Positions 34,186 through 47,936 of a stretch of DNA of 64,000 bases are shown here, one piece after another (the first letter of the stretch is position 1; each line of letters begins with the position of its first letter). Below the pieces are notes generated by a model. The model was not told where the DNA came from, did not search any database, and worked only from the letters and a program-made list of their open reading frames with translations. The stretch is taken from assembly GCA_914767715.1 (NCBI GenBank), contig OU612072.1:21698001-21762000 (forward strand), given 5' to 3'. The position numbers and the translations under genes are program-made. The stretch comes from Membranipora membranacea (taxonomy: Eukaryota > Bryozoa > Gymnolaemata > Cheilostomatida > Membraniporidae).

Positions 34186-35712
34186 TAATTCCGCTTCTCA
34201 GCTTTTTGGCAGCTTGCTGCACACACACACAGCCCAGGAGGTTTTTTATGACCTCACATCTAGGCTAAAGTCTAGTTTCCGACTAGTATGCATCATATTC
34301 TCTGTTTAGGAATTAGGGGACCTTGTGCCCTCTTTAGGGGCTGCCCAATCGTCAGTTTCCTACTAAACAGCAAGTTTGTTGCATGATATTTGACCTCAAT
34401 CATTACAACGGCTCAGTAGACTATTGAAGAGAGCGATATTGGCTAAATTCTTATTTGTTCTGAGTTTCCGGTTGAACCATCGTCCTGATTATCATAAGTT
34501 TGATATCAAAAAGTTGTATTGGATCAGTACGGATTGATTGGCCCAGGCTGTCACTTACCCCCTCCCCAATCCACCGCAGACTAATTCAATGCGGTATAAA
34601 TGTTACAAGTTCAGGCTGATCTTGTGATCTGAGACTTTCAACATAACAGATATTGACTGGAACCACTGTGTGTCGATTTGTATTGTGTTATTTAATTAAG
34701 AATTGTGCCCACCCACTATGATGGTTGTAACAATATATACTGCACTAGTTTAAGCGCTCAAACTGTGCCGGGATAGCTGGTAGTAACATTTCAACCACAT
34801 TGGACCTAGACCAAGTCTTCATACAATTTGCCTGTAGTGAGAATAACTTCCCCAACTGATCAGCTGTGGCCTGTCAGTGGAAGGGAAGCAAACCCAAATG
34901 CACGCAGACTGGATCAAAATAGATCTATATATGACTATGCAGATCATTCTGCGCATGCTCAGCTCTGGGCATGAGCTGATCTCTGCAAAATTGAGTCTCG
35001 GAATTCAGAAGCCATCTGATTGGCTACCTGCTCTGGTGACATATTCCCCAAAGCGTGCGGATTTGTTATTAATAGTTATCCTCTCTTGTCATTATTAGCT
35101 GCTTTTGATTGACAGTTTATGCAGGGGATATCCCATTTCCCCTTTCCAAAGTTGCATTCAGAACCCAAACTAAACTCATTGTTCTTGCACACGCGCAAAT
35201 TCAGGTCACGCATGATGCATACTTAGCCTTACGACACCTGCTTTGTGGTAATGATAGCCTAGTTTATCAGTGATCTACATGCCCAGTCAGATCACGAGAG
35301 TCAGTATGTATGCAGATGCTTAGCAAAATACATCGATAAATATATGCCTACCTGCTTACCCGACTCTGGGCTATACTCAGGCTAGTAAATCAAAGTTAAT
35401 ATTTGTATAACCCTACAACTGGTTTCTCATATACAGGCCGTGGACAAGAAATAAATAGACTCACAAGAGCGGTTTGGGCTTCTAGAGATCTATTATTATA
35501 TTATGGCCATTTTAGTGATGGAAAAAGTAATATCGCTTATCAAATTACGTTAGTTATACATAAATAACCAATCAGTCAATCACAATTATCGAGTTAAATC
35601 AACTTAAATGCTGGAGAACATTTAAATTGAACAGTGAGGTAACAATAAAACATTCTTGGATTTGTGTCAACAATCTAACCTTGAGACATCAAAATGGGTC
35701 ATGTATAAACTT
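34186..35712. other. Spacer between convergent genes
   Basis: It separates the secreted-peptide gene (+) from the cyclase gene (-). It holds a hairpin MITE at 34804-34935 and, at 35713-35718, the plus-strand TTTATT that reads AATAAA on the minus strand, about 180 bases after the cyclase stop codon. No other gene is visible. Confidence 0.6.
34804..34935. mobile_element. Hairpin MITE (CTAGACCAAGTTTGG family), diverged
   Basis: Starts TAGACCAAGTCTTCATACAA and ends with the roughly inverted GCAGACTGGATCAAAATAGA; the centre holds CAGTGGAAGGGAAGCAA. Same plan as the clear copy at 39990-40084. Confidence 0.5.
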
Positions 35713-35895
35713 TTTATTTTTGTATTGCCAGCAATATAGAATGTTAGCTTAAATTAAATTTGCACTCGATGTCCAAAAAACAGATCATATCGGAATACAA
35801 ATTGCACTAAGATAGTCTACTTTAATAAGAGGGTAATTTTTAATAATGATAGTGAACTTGAAAATAAAGTTATAAGATAGTTTGTTTAATAAATT

Positions 35896-38800
35896 TCAAA
35901 TGCTATCACTGGAGATATATTTCCCAAGTATGGAGAGCACTGCAGTTAAAACAAAGAGTAACTGATTATTTCCAAGGTGATGAGCAGAGTTGACCTCATC
36001 GGTGTCTACGAGGGCTATAAGACGGGCCGGGCCTCCTGTTCCCCCTTCAATTTTCATGGAACCAACTATTAGAGTTACTCCTGCAAACACATAAACCAAG
36101 AAAACATATAAATGCCAAGTATTGTTAGACAACAAATCTAAAAGAGCTTTAAATGCTGTATCTGCCTTTGCAAAAACAGCTGATCACTTATTCGGTTAAA
36201 TGGCATTAAAACTTTTGAAAGACCACGTTGTAACTTTTGGTTTTTGTTTATAGTTTGGAGTTGTGCTCTACTGTATTCAAGAACTCAAAACATTGAGGAT
36301 AAAGTGTCTCTCTTTGACTAAACGATTATCCAGCCCATCGTGGTCTGCAAAGGCGAAGGTGGCCTCACTTGTACAGGGTTCGCCCCACTGTATGTCATGG
36401 CAGATAATTTCCACTTTTAGTGGATGTGGTCGATGCAAATTTTGGCAAGCTTATTTGGTTTTGTGTTGGTGACACACTCGTTAGTGCAGCAGAAGAGGTA
36501 CACACCCGATGGTGCTGGGAGCTGGGAACGTCAACCTTTAAAGCTCCCCCAATGAGATTCGAACCCACAACTCCTGCGGCACTGATCGCCTGGCAGTAAA
36601 TAGCAAGCCCGATTGAGCCATCTCACCATCCCCAAAATAGAATGGGTTGATGGCGCTAATTAGCATGCCAGCTATTCACTACTAGGAGTGCAGCATACTT
36701 ACTCAAATTGTAAACTGAGCATTCAAAAATATCAGGATTAGACCAAGGATTTTCAATCTCAGACAAGAGTTACAAATACAAAAGCCCAAAAAGTAATACT
36801 TCTGAATGTCATGGATTACACAGTTTTATACTGACCTTTTCCACCGGCGGGAAGCTCAGACATGTCAGCTACGTTTTCCAGGAAGTAGACATTCTTTTCT
36901 AACAGATAATTGTGTACAGCGAAGTCTGTGGAGGGTCCGTAATCCAAGGATGGAGTATCAACTCCAACACCTGCAAAGTGAAATCACAACCCAGGGTTGT
37001 AGTTTAAGAAAAATAGTAGGGGAAGCGGAAATCCTTGTCGCTCCTGTGGAGGCTGGGGTTAATCCCCAATCTCCAAAGTATTTTAATGATCATTAAATAG
37101 CATAGGGAAGTCCCATACTAGCCGACTCTGACATAAATTGTTCAATTATAGCATTTTTAGGCAATCTAGGGGAGGCAGAGCGTCCCTGCCTCCCCTAGAA
37201 CAACTGGCCTGCAACCCTACAGTTCGTTTTCACATGAAAATTGTTATAATTTTAATTAATTTTATGTGTAATACTCAATTTAAATTAAATTGAACTGCAG
37301 GATGTGACAGCCCAGTGTGTTCAATAGCTCTTAACAAGAGAATAAACAACAATACTAGAGAGCAGCATTGAATGCAACCATACTCAGAAACTACACACAG
37401 CAACTTATATGCACCCCATATAGAACTGATAGAAAAAGTGGCAAAAGAAACATGGGTATTAAGGTAAATTAAGCGCTTTGCTAACAAAGAAACACTTTGT
37501 TAAGTAAAGGTAGCATTGTCACACGGCCACAGTTTTAGGGTGTTTTATTTTCGGGAGCAAAAACCGTGGCTGCATGACAAGGCTAGAGCTAAGTGTCTTC
37601 GAAGAGCGCATTCAACATTCAGTGGTAACAGGCCAACATCGGTCTCTAGTAGCCACTGAATTCCAATAACTTCCCCTACCAACTCCATAAAATACTGTGC
37701 TAGTGTATCCCACTGATCGCCTCTGAGCATCGTATTTTTGTCTCAAGTGCTAGAAAAGTTTGAGGGTAAAAAATATTTTGATGAGGGTGTCCTTATTATT
37801 GTCTGATTAATAGATTCTAAAAAAACGTATTTTCATCTTAACCTCTCAGACCTCAAACTAATCTTCCACCTGGAGGATATAAAGCCTTAGAAGGTGGACC
37901 AAAATTGTCAGACAGCAACCCCATCCCCTTCCCTCCCTCCCCCGACTATAAGGCTCTGAAGCGCTAGCATCAAAAATGTGGTAATGGTAATTATCCCAAA
38001 TATGTGTTTGTTGTTTATGTGTTTCCATACAAAGCAGGGGTGCTTGGCATGTACAATGTTGTCTATGAAACTATGCCAATCAATACAAAATATTCAGAGT
38101 TAAACTTTAAAACAAGGTTGATTTGAGAGGGCTCGTCTGCTCGTTATCTGAATACAGACAACTCTAAAGAATCGATAGCCTTTTTCCTACATTATCTATG
38201 ACCCTGTGCACAGGCCACATATTTTGTTCCAAACGACAGCACTTTGGATGGACAGATTAAGGCAACTGCGCTTCTTGAATCATTCGAAACGTAATAAAAA
38301 ATATCTCCTAAATTTACATGTGCTAATTTCATTGCAAAGAAGCTGAATACTAGAACAACCTTGATCCAATTTGCCTGCACTCCAGTTGCTCCCGTTTCAC
38401 TGACCAGTGGAGGGGAGCAACTCCACAAGAATACACCCACATTTGAGACATTGTTGATCAACTCACCATAAATTCCCCTGTCGTATAATATTCTGGCAGC
38501 TTCTATCCCGACTCCTGGGAAATGGAATGTGGTCGTGTTGGTGCTGACGCTGCCAAACACATCCTCGTAACTATCCCAGTACTGAGCCCAGCCAAAGTCA
38601 AATATCACCTACAGGGTGAAATTATATAAAATTATTATGGTTCGTTAAATGACATCATTAAGTCCACAAGTTTACTTTGTATCATGCCTAGAACATTCCA
38701 TTACTGTGCCAGTGGTGTATGGTACTTAATGTCTTTGGTACTTAATATCTTTGGTACTTAATATCTTTGGCGAGGGTCCCTGTCCGGTTTGTCTATAGGA

Positions 38801-41800
38801 TAGTCTAGAGCAGGGCTGCCAAAGCAGTGCCCCCGACCCAATTTTATGCGGCCCCCGACCCGTTTGAGAAAATCAAGTAGTCGCAAAAACAATTATCACC
38901 CCTATATTTATTAAATTCCTCATTTGTACAATAATTAGGAACGCTCTACATCTAGTCACAGTATTTTGGAACTCCCCAACCATTGCATTTGAGTGACCTC
39001 CAATAAATAAATTCCTCACTGCAGAGATGAAAATACTGCACACCCATATATGAATGTTTGATTTATGGTGAAGTTACGGCCCCCAGCGACATTGTGATAT
39101 GTGGATGGGGCCCCCTCAAAGAAAAGGTTGGGCACCCCTGGTCTAGAGCTATCTTTGCAGGAATTTTAACTATTTGAGAGGGACAAACGATGATTACATA
39201 ACAGATGAACAGGTGGTCACCCTGAGCTTAGGGTTAGTAAGTGATATAGTAAGTAGTCATTATTATTACACAGTTCAGTGATGCTTGAATCATCTCATTA
39301 GGATTAGGACATAAAGTGGGACGCAAAGGTGTAGGGCAGAGTTTAGATAATAATGACCCAAGTCCAGTGACTTGCGCTGTAGTTCATGCGCTTTAACTCA
39401 GCGCTGCAGTGTGACTATCCGGCTACATTTATCGATAAAAACTATGCTAAGGAGACTTCATACTAAATATGAGTCATCGATATGACAAGGTGTATTCACA
39501 ATAATGTGACTGAAGAAAGATTTCTCTCCGGGTGTCAAACGCAAGGACAATATTAGATAAAGCTTGATCCGATTCGCTTGCATTCCAGTTGCGCTCCTTC
39601 CGCGAGACCAGTGGTTGGGAGCAACTCCAAAAGCAGGCAAATAAACCAATTTTGGTCTCGGACGCTATCAATAATTTGTCACCGAGGAGCATAACGGCAT
39701 CCTACATTTTATACTTCTTCTCCTAGACTCGGCGGGGTTATGATTATTAAAACTTTGCACCATGGGAAATGGTGACGCTGCCTTTCTGCATGTCTCTACG
39801 TACCACGCTGCCTGCCTTTATAGTCCCATATGCGCTCTCATAATCAGTAACATCGTCAGCAGTCACCAGATAATCTCGGTTAGCTGCTGCCTTGGCTCTC
39901 AACCCGATAACATGCAGTGGTGCAACCAGCCTTGAATAAGACGGGATAGAAAACAGGATATTATCTTACAACAGCATGACAGGGAAGCACTAGACCAAGT
40001 TTGGTACATTTGCCTGAACTCAGAATTGCTGAGCAGTGGAAGGGAGCAACTGGGATGCAGGCAATTAGATTGAACTTGATCTAGGGATGCACCGAAAAGA
40101 GGATATGTTTTAACATCGGGTGTGTCTGTTATCAAACTCGTGGGGTGCACAAGTTTTATTTTGATTTTCTCAGAAAAGACCCAGTCAACCAAAACTTTTC
40201 TAAGAAAAGCCTGTAAGGATTGGCCTGCTGTATGTGTAGCACTCACAAGTCAACAGAGATCAGATTGGTACCACATTGAGGCTAGCATCAGCTAGCTGGG
40301 CAGCCAATCACCTTCGATCTATATGTACCTCAATTACTACACTGTCAGGAGGAACCTTACTTGACAGGGTCAGGGTCAGGGACAGGGTCAGAGCTTTTTA
40401 TAACACGACAAGTATGGCTTTAGGAGTATATACATTATAAAATGGCCCAGATTGTAAGTTGAACTCTCTCAACTGTAGACAAAAAATACCAGAATGCTTT
40501 GCGGTCTAACAATACCTGTCTACTGGAATAGTGTCTGAATACCATATTCCGTCTCTCAGAGCGAAGTGTATCGGTGCGTCCAGGTGGGTGCCTGTATGCT
40601 CTGAGAACGATACATCATTAGATGCGTACCATTTGCCGTCTCCTGACGACTGGTTAGCAATAACTTTCAACTCAAATTCTTTATCTGCAAAAATAACAGA
40701 AACGGTTGTATATAGTGAATCCATGCATTGACTAATTGACCCTCTTCAAAGATCACAGCTGGTCTGGACCTGAACATATTTAGACCTTGAAAGTCTTGAC
40801 CTCAACTCGTCTGGACATAAACTGGTCAGGACCAAGTTTGACAAAATATATATCACATATTTACTTTTAATTTCCCTTACTCCAAGTCAAGTTGGATCTA
40901 GTTTGCCTGTTCTTGGAATTGCTCCTCATTACTGGTTATCCGTATAGCTGTTTAGCCATTTTTATACTTGCCCGGAATTGTCCAGGCATAAACGCAACTT
41001 TTTAGAGTGAGTGTTGTTTACCATTCAATTGGAAATTTCATTGTTCAACCTAGAACTCCGGTTGTAACAGCAGCACACGATAACAAGTTATACAAAAAAA
41101 CATCAAAAAATTGCTTTGTTAAACTTTGTAATAATATTCAATGGAACAAATTTTAATTTGCTTTGTTCATGTATTTGGAATGGGTAAAATAAATTTAATT
41201 ACATTGCTAGACTGAGCATTTATTATGTTTGGCATCACTGAGTTGTTGTGAGAGTACAATAGTATGAGAAAGTAGGCCACTATAATAAGATGACATTGAG
41301 GTCGCTTAAATATGGGTCTCAAAATAAGGGTGACAGTCAAGGCCTAAAGACCTACTATAATAAATAGCTATAGTAAATTGGAAAAACATCAATACCACTT
41401 CCATCCTATTTTGGTGAAAGAAAGATTGATTTCTAATTGAATGCACCCTGTTCTGCAATTAGCCCAGTCTCAACTCAATCTTATCAAAAATGTAAGGTCA
41501 TTGCCCAGAGAAACAAGCTAATAACATATGTCATGTGTACTAAAAGTTAACACCAATGTCATTTTTGGAAATGCCTTCCATTTGACATGATATGTAAAAC
41601 ATCCGACCATGATTATCTTTTTAAACTTTATTGATATAACTTGGGGGGGGGGGACATGAGAGGTTTCAAAATAGCTATGGATGATAGGCCTATAACAACT
41701 TCATTGTTTGGAAAATTAATTCTATCCTTGTGACTGCAAGATCAAACAAGCAATATCTCGTTGGAGGCTAACAGTGGCATCAGCCACATCATCAACAGCT

Positions 41801-43075
41801 TACCCAGGTCATCACTCGATAACAGACAGCGCTACAGCGCCATCATCAAATCACAAACGTTGTCACAGTGTCTTAACCCAATCACAAACAGCGTTACATT
41901 GTCATCATCCAATCGCAAACAACTTTCCCATTCAGAATAATTCTGAATAAATTAAACTATCTTTCACTCACTTGTTGGCCACCGGTGGGCAGCACTGTTA
42001 AGAGGATGTGTCAGGTCTATAATCTTCTGGGCTCCATATGCAGCTGATAGACATAACATGAACAAACCAGCTACAATCTGCTTTACCTAAAAAAATGATT
42101 AAATGTGTTGTGATATTATATGTATATCTGCAAATGTAAAAACACATAGAATGCTGTTGTGTTCCCCTTTTCCTTCATTTTCATTATAATATTTGGCCAA
42201 ATTTTTTGCCAACACTGTCTTCCAATTTAAAAAACAGATTATTTTAATGATAACAAAAAACTATATAATTGACACTGAGATCCGCTGAAGGAGGGTTATA
42301 TGTAGTTTGAGTTCTCAAAGTGTGTCAGGATAGCTGGTAGAGGCATTCCATTATCTATCGCTTTTGTTGGGAAAAGTGGTTGATGGAGAAATGCCACTAC
42401 CAGCATTCCCGGCCACCATTCGAGCAAAGCAATGCATTATTTGAATATCTCTACTGAGATACAACATACAGTAGTGCACGTACCACTGCACAGCACACAG
42501 GTCCTCAGCTAGGAACCATGAGTCAAGCGCTGTTTCGAGGCCTTCTCTAGTACAACCTCCTCATGGCTGGCCCCAGCAGCATGAAGCCATGAAAGATCTC
42601 AATCAATCTCATCGACCCCTCAGTGCATATTGTCAGTTTCGATGTTTTAACATAATCGGTGTGATTACGCTGTTGCGCAGCCAGGGAAGCTGCCAACTCT
42701 TCATTGTTTCAGTGCAACAATGTCCGCCCTATCACTCTCATGCTTGTACTCTAAGCCTAACCAGTGCAGGTAGGTTTGCCTTCCGTCAACTCATCGGCGC
42801 AAAGTCGCTATCGTCAAGGCACCCCCCTTGTGCCGTAGTACACTACTCAAGTTACCTTTGAATTGCAGGACAAAATAAATCTGCTATCGATACTAGGATC
42901 TCTAACGAACACGCAAACAAAAGATAACAATACAATATTAAATCTATCAACCCTCAATACAGACACAGTAGCCATGTAACATGACCAGTGGTTTTCTCTC
43001 ATCCGGAAAACCTCCAGCAGCGTGAGATAGTTGCTGTGGAGAACACTAATTTAACAAGCAACTCACCATCTGCAT
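35896..43075 (-). CDS. Secreted cyclase-family hydrolase (kynurenine-formamidase-like), 293 aa, seven exons
   Basis: Minus-strand exons: 43067-43075, 41972-42086, 40516-40684, 39804-39930, 38467-38608, 36836-36970, 35896-36080. All have GT-AG borders and matching phases, totalling 882 nt with TGA. After MQM, the hydrophobic VAGLFMLCLSAAYG is a signal peptide. KIIDLTHPLN opens the cyclase fold (Pfam Cyclase type). HTGTHLDAPIHF is the metal-binding HxGTHxD motif. Later family signatures follow: VIFDFGWAQYW, HFPGVGIEAA, GVDTPSLDYG and KIEGGTGGPARLIAL. These enzymes hydrolyse amide or lactam bonds, e.g. formylkynurenine or isatin; the substrate here is unknown. A C-terminal hydrophobic stretch (QLLFVLTAVLSIL) could be a membrane or GPI signal. 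Introns carry SINE, hAT and hairpin elements. The gene looks intact. Confidence 0.92.
36480..36640 (-). mobile_element. tRNA-derived SINE copy (family 1)
   Basis: On the minus strand, GGGGATGGTGAGATGGCTCA, TATTTACTGCCAGGCGATCA and B box GGGTTCGAATCTC are in order. This is the best-preserved copy of the family also seen at 4730, 8130 and 16145. It lies in the last intron of the cyclase gene. Confidence 0.65.
38350..38432. mobile_element. Hairpin MITE copy, truncated
   Basis: Contains TTGATCCAATTTGCCTGCAC, CAGTTGCTCCC and CAGTGGAGGGGAGCAACT, shared with the family copy at 39990-40084. It lies just downstream of exon 5 of the cyclase gene. Confidence 0.6.
38720..38770. repeat. Three tandem copies of a 16-bp unit
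   Basis: Unit TGGTACTTAATATCTT (first copy has G for A at one position), in a cyclase-gene intron. Confidence 0.9.
38811..39140. mobile_element. hAT-type MITE, 330 bp, with 8-bp duplication
   Basis: Ends CAGGGCTGCCAAAGC and, inverted, CAGGGGTGCCCAACC, typical of hAT termini. Flanked by the exact duplication GTCTAGAG (38803-38810 and 39141-39148). No coding capacity. It lies in the intron between exons 4 and 5 of the cyclase gene. Confidence 0.9.
39556..39662. mobile_element. Hairpin MITE copy
   Basis: AGCTTGATCCGATTCGCTTGC at one side and GGCAAATAAACCAATTTTGG at the other are roughly inverted. The centre contains CAGTGGTTGGGAGCAACT. Confidence 0.6.
39990..40084. mobile_element. Hairpin MITE, clearest copy (95 bp)
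   Basis: Begins CTAGACCAAGTTTGGTACAT and ends with the imperfect inverse, TTAGATTGAACTTGATCTAG. The centre is CTGAGCAGTGGAAGGGAGCA. Nearly the whole element can fold into one hairpin. It lies in the third intron of the cyclase gene. Confidence 0.75.
40885..40950. mobile_element. Hairpin MITE fragment
   Basis: AGTTGGATCTAGTTTGCCTG and GGAATTGCTCC match part of the 39990-40084 element. Confidence 0.45.
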
Positions 43076-45640
43076 TTTGATAGGTAAGGAAAGAGATCCT
43101 ATGCCTCACTTCGATTCTGCGTCCTACCAGCTAGATGGCAGTATTTCGTCTCCCAGTGGAATTCAGAAGGATGCCCACAACTTTTAATTGCTCTATTATT
43201 AAGCTGATATTTCAGAGATTTTCATGAGCCTGGTTATTGATAAGTCGGACTGTGAACAAGCATGGTCACAGCTTAGTTATAATCTTTTAACTAACCATCT
43301 GAGTGCACTACATAATAATAGTACAAAGTAGTATCAGGGGTGTAGAGATTAATTACAAGGGGGTTACAAAATTATAGGGCAATCTACCTGATCGCTATGA
43401 AATAGGCTTACCTCTCTGGCGTAGACTATCAGACCACACCGCTGAATTTTTCATCTTAAATTTTAATAAATGATTTTACTAAAAGATTTCAAGCAGAAAC
43501 CTTTTACAAAAGAAAACACAACCCCTAAATTAAAATGATTTTCATCCACTTGCCTCTACTTTATAATATAGACTAAGTTCCATTGTCAGTAAATTGAACT
43601 GTAGAATCTATAAAATTGTGGAATTGAATAGCTAACAACCCTAGTGATGACATTCCTACTCATTTGAGTAATAATAGTTAGACACTGATCCGGCACAGCT
43701 GGACATATTTAGTGTCCTGTCAAAGAGCGTAGAATGTCTTACACATAATGAAGCCATCAATGTTCGACTAACGATGGCAATGGCAATGGCGATGTTTGAT
43801 CCCTGAAACAGCCGTATGGTTTCACCCCTGTCCCAGAATGATTTCCTAATACACACAAGGGGACAACACTGCTGATAAAACAAATAGCTTATAAATAGTA
43901 TCATGTACTGTAAAACCCAAAATAAAGTCAATAAACTTTAAAATCAAGGTAAATTTTTAAATGGCACAGTAATATGGTTTATTATCCTTCTTGTTAACAT
44001 AGAAAGTGACATGTAAGTGTGGAAGTGTATAGATACATTACTTTCAGAGGTTAATCTTTGAAATGGTCCAAAAGTGGTTTTAAGTGGTGGTGAATTATGA
44101 ATATGTATGTGGTGACTTGTAACTAGAGAAATATACCTTACAAACACATAAATGAATTCCCTTATTAGTCTGGTGACTTCATAGCGAGGTTTGACAGTAC
44201 ATACCCAAATTTACGCTAATCATGTCACCGACAAGTTTTATATCTTTATACATCCTCCCTTGATGGTAGTTTTAGGTGGCGAAGATGTATCCTTGGTGTC
44301 AAAGGCATTCCCTCAATCATTATCAGATTTGGCAGCTCTCATCAATTTGAGTAATCCTGTCCGTCGGCCCATTTGACATTTAATAAGTCAGGAGATAATC
44401 ATCCTAAAGCAAAGTGTCATATATCGATGTGTGATACAACAAATTGAGATCCACCAAGTAAGCATACACTAAGTCTAGTCTTCCTTTTTCTTTGAGCTGC
44501 TCCCCCCCCCCCCCCACTTGTGCATGCAGAGTTATCTGTAGAAAAGAGTGTCTCAAAATAGAGCCGAAATGGGTATGACAGGATCTAAAAGTGATCAGTG
44601 GTGTGTTAGCTATGCAAGACACGGTTCAGAACAAAAATAAAAAATTTGACTAATTAAGCTACAGGTCAGCTCTCATATTGTACAAGACAAGTATATACTT
44701 GTCTTTCGATCCCCCATCGATCATTAAAGATTATGGTATAACCAAATCATGCATATTGGATGAAGATATATTTGAGCATAGATTATGGAGCATGACAATG
44801 CTGAGGATATTTCCTCTCCTCCTAGTAAGGTGTGATGTGACATTCTTGATCTCACAGTCCCAACTCCCACTGATGCATTTTGACACAGAAAAAGGTTATC
44901 ATAAAGGATCAAATATTAGCTAAGTTTATTTGAGCCACTAATGGATGAGTCAATGTTAACCAGCATGCACTAAATTTGGGTTACCTGATATCTGATGTTA
45001 GGAGGGAGAGTAAATGTTAGATGGCTTCAGGGTTAGCTACGTTTAGTGTGTCTGAAATTTTCTTCCTGTGAACACGGATTCAATCTGTATGGCTGGAATA
45101 GCCTTGTTTATCAAGAGAACCTGAATCAATTTACTAAGCATTTTGTTAAACTGCTTTGTATTATCGTTATCAGTTGACTGATTGTTTACTTGTCCTACCC
45201 ATAAGGCATTGCGGTTGCAGTTGTGTCCACTTTTCCAAAGAGAGGATTAATCCTGAGATATACATAAGAAATAATAGTGTCACAGGACAGCTCCAAGACG
45301 GGGTCCTATTAAAAAGAAATTATGAAATAAACCTGAATATATAATCTTCACAGACAGGATTGACTGATTAATTAGACAAATAATCAAAAAAGATAATAAG
45401 CCATATACAGCAATAGAGTGTACTGCCTAACCTCACTGTGTACTCTTAGCTGTACCTGAAACTGAAGATATCATGGATATATACAAATTAATGTAGCTGA
45501 AGCAATTTATTGAGTTTTATGGTTGGAAGAACACTACTAGTTTTTGTGTCCTGTCAATAACAGACTTCATGATATTATCTTTATGTTGCAAGCGCTGAAC
45601 AGATTCCGTCAACATCGTAATATTGACACTGCATATGATG
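43076..45640. other. Intergenic, no gene seen
   Basis: It separates the divergent cyclase gene (-) and gene 2 (+), so both promoters should lie here. No convincing TATA box or coding stretch was found. A C-tract lies near 44504. Confidence 0.5.
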
Positions 45641-47276
45641 ATAATGAATCAAAATTTTATCTAACAGATTATCAGCACATGGATTCATACAGTGACTGTC
45701 TGGTAAGCTTGATAGTTTAATGAATCTAGTAATTCATATAGACCATACCTCAATCCATAAAAGTTATCTATCTAGGCCTGGAGTGATTTTGTCCCAACAG
45801 AGATATGGAGCTAAGATTGCAATACTTACTCGTAAGTTTCAAGTTCTACTTTCTACTTATTGAAATTTAAAACTTTGCTGTTATAGCCCTAAGTCTCCCT
45901 GTTATGTTGTATCATGATGATCAAGCCGTCCCATGTCACAATACATCTCCCATTTCGATTGTAGGTGTTCTGTTGTCTGAATATGGGCTCTACATTGTGC
46001 ATGGATCAAGTCACTCGGCATCTTTTCGAACAGTAAGTTTCATTATCTTATCATTCAAATTTAGGCTCGCCAAGCATTAGCAACATGTATGCCGGCAATT
46101 ATGGGACACATTGTTACCATGGTTTTGTCAGAGGGTGGTGTCACTACTGCCCTGATTTGATCACTGGGAACTTTTGTTGATCGGGCAAATTTTTACTTGG
46201 ATTTTTTGGCAAGTTATACAGGTATTTTCCCAATTTCAAGATCTTCGGCTTTCCTGAACCAACCTGAAAATTGATAGTACACTCTTGGCAGATTATGAAT
46301 TGAGTGATCCTAGTCGATGGATACTAGTTGCTGCCTTTGATCCTACATTTTATCACATGGATTTTAATATGCCAATGTCTCTCTAAGATAGAAAATCAGA
46401 TTGTTCCATTTCTTTTTAAGGATATCTAAAGCTACATCATCGGACTTCATCACAACTTCTGACTATGGGAACGTCTACCATATGGAGGCCGATCAGTACA
46501 GACCAGGGTATGTTATATTTGCTGAAAGAAATGCTCTGAAAACTTCTGATGGAGTGAATACACAACTCCTCACGGGAAGCACAACTGATGGAGGTTACAG
46601 GGAAGGAAACCCAAACAGGTTGTCACCGCTGACCTTGATAATTACTGTTTAAGAAACTTTGACCGTGTATCACAATCGAGTTCGGTGTTCAGCGGTGTTT
46701 GCAGGCTTAAGGGATACAAAGATGGCCTTCCTGGTAATTTCCACGGCCCATGGTCAGTGATGAAGGATAGCTTGAACAGTAAGCAGCTTCTTGTTACCGA
46801 TAGATCCAACAAAGCTGTGAGAACCGTTGATGTTTACATTGGAACTGTAGGCACTTTTGTCAAGTCAGACTTGTTCATATTCCTAAGGTACATGACGCAA
46901 AATCAAGACGGTGATATTTTTGTTGCAGCTTTGGATAGCACATTTTATCGCATCACATACGGCGACAGGAAAGTCACACTCGTAGCCGGCCCACCTACGC
47001 AGGAAAGGGGCCATAGAGACAGCAGCCTACTAAACTCTTTGTTCAGTAGCCCATTCGATTTTATTTTCATCGGACGAAATACTTTACTCGTGGCTGACCT
47101 TGGAAATAATAAACTTCGACTACTGGATTTTCAGTTAGACAGAGCGACTACATTGGATATCTGCTCGGGATGTTTGAATAGACCAGGGTCTTTCTTGCTT
47201 ACCAACACCTCACTGTATATTGGACAATACCAGAAAATTCAGCAATTCAGATGTGAGTTTGAAAGAAGCCTTGCAT

Positions 47277-47936
47277 TTCTCACCTTTCTCACCTAGTGCC
47301 CCGTGTTCTGGGATGGGTGGCGGTCCTGCAGGGCACCAAGTTCTATCAGAGAATGCCATCTGATTCTATCATCAACATCTTCATCTGAGAGGCCCCCTCA
47401 GCATGTCATCCTTCGCTGTATCCATCCATCTTTTCTTTGGCCTCCCTCTCTTTACCTTTCCCTGTATTCTCATCTCAGCAACCATTCTAATATCTTCCTC
47501 CCTATCTCTCCTGCGTACATGTCCATACCATTGAAGACGTCTCCTCCTCATACCTTTTGCAATCGCTTCTATTTTGGCCTCCTCCCTTATACTCTCATTT
47601 GTTTTATGCTCTTCCCAGTCTATATTATAAATGTGTCGGAGCATCCTCATCTCAGTTGCACTTATCTCGTCTTCTTGTCTTTGAGTCAGTGGCCATATCT
47701 CATTTCCATACATCAGTGTAGGTTTTATTGCCGTCTTGTACAATTGAACCTTGAGCTTGGTGGGAATTTTCTTATCGCAAAGCACTCCTGTCAGCTCTCT
47801 CCATCTATTCCAAGCCTTCTCTATCCTCTTTGCAATTATTTCTATTCCGCATCCTCCCTCTTGATCTATTGTGGTTCCCAGGTATTTGAATGTTGATACC
47901 TGCGGCAGAGCAGTTGAACCTTCTCCATCATACTTC
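47277..47936 (-). mobile_element. 5'-truncated LINE insertion with 17-bp target duplication
   Basis: Bounded by TGAAAGAAGCCTTGCAT at 47260-47276 and 47937-47953. The minus strand encodes the C-terminal end of a LINE reverse-transcriptase protein (47959 to 47381): FKYLGTTID, PTLMYGNEIWPLT, RRLQWYGHVRR and KRGRPKKRWMD are familiar from endonuclease/reverse-transcriptase LINE proteins. The element's 3' end is a short AGGTGAGAA repeat instead of poly(A). It lies in intron 3 of gene 2, beginning seven bases after the donor GT. Confidence 0.9.

Noticed and set aside
40360-40395. CAGGGT repeats resembling an invertebrate telomere-type motif
   Set aside because: Only a few irregular units within an intron; no telomeric array.
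47303-47896. 197-codon plus-strand ORF
   Set aside because: Antisense shadow of the LINE reverse-transcriptase fragment.
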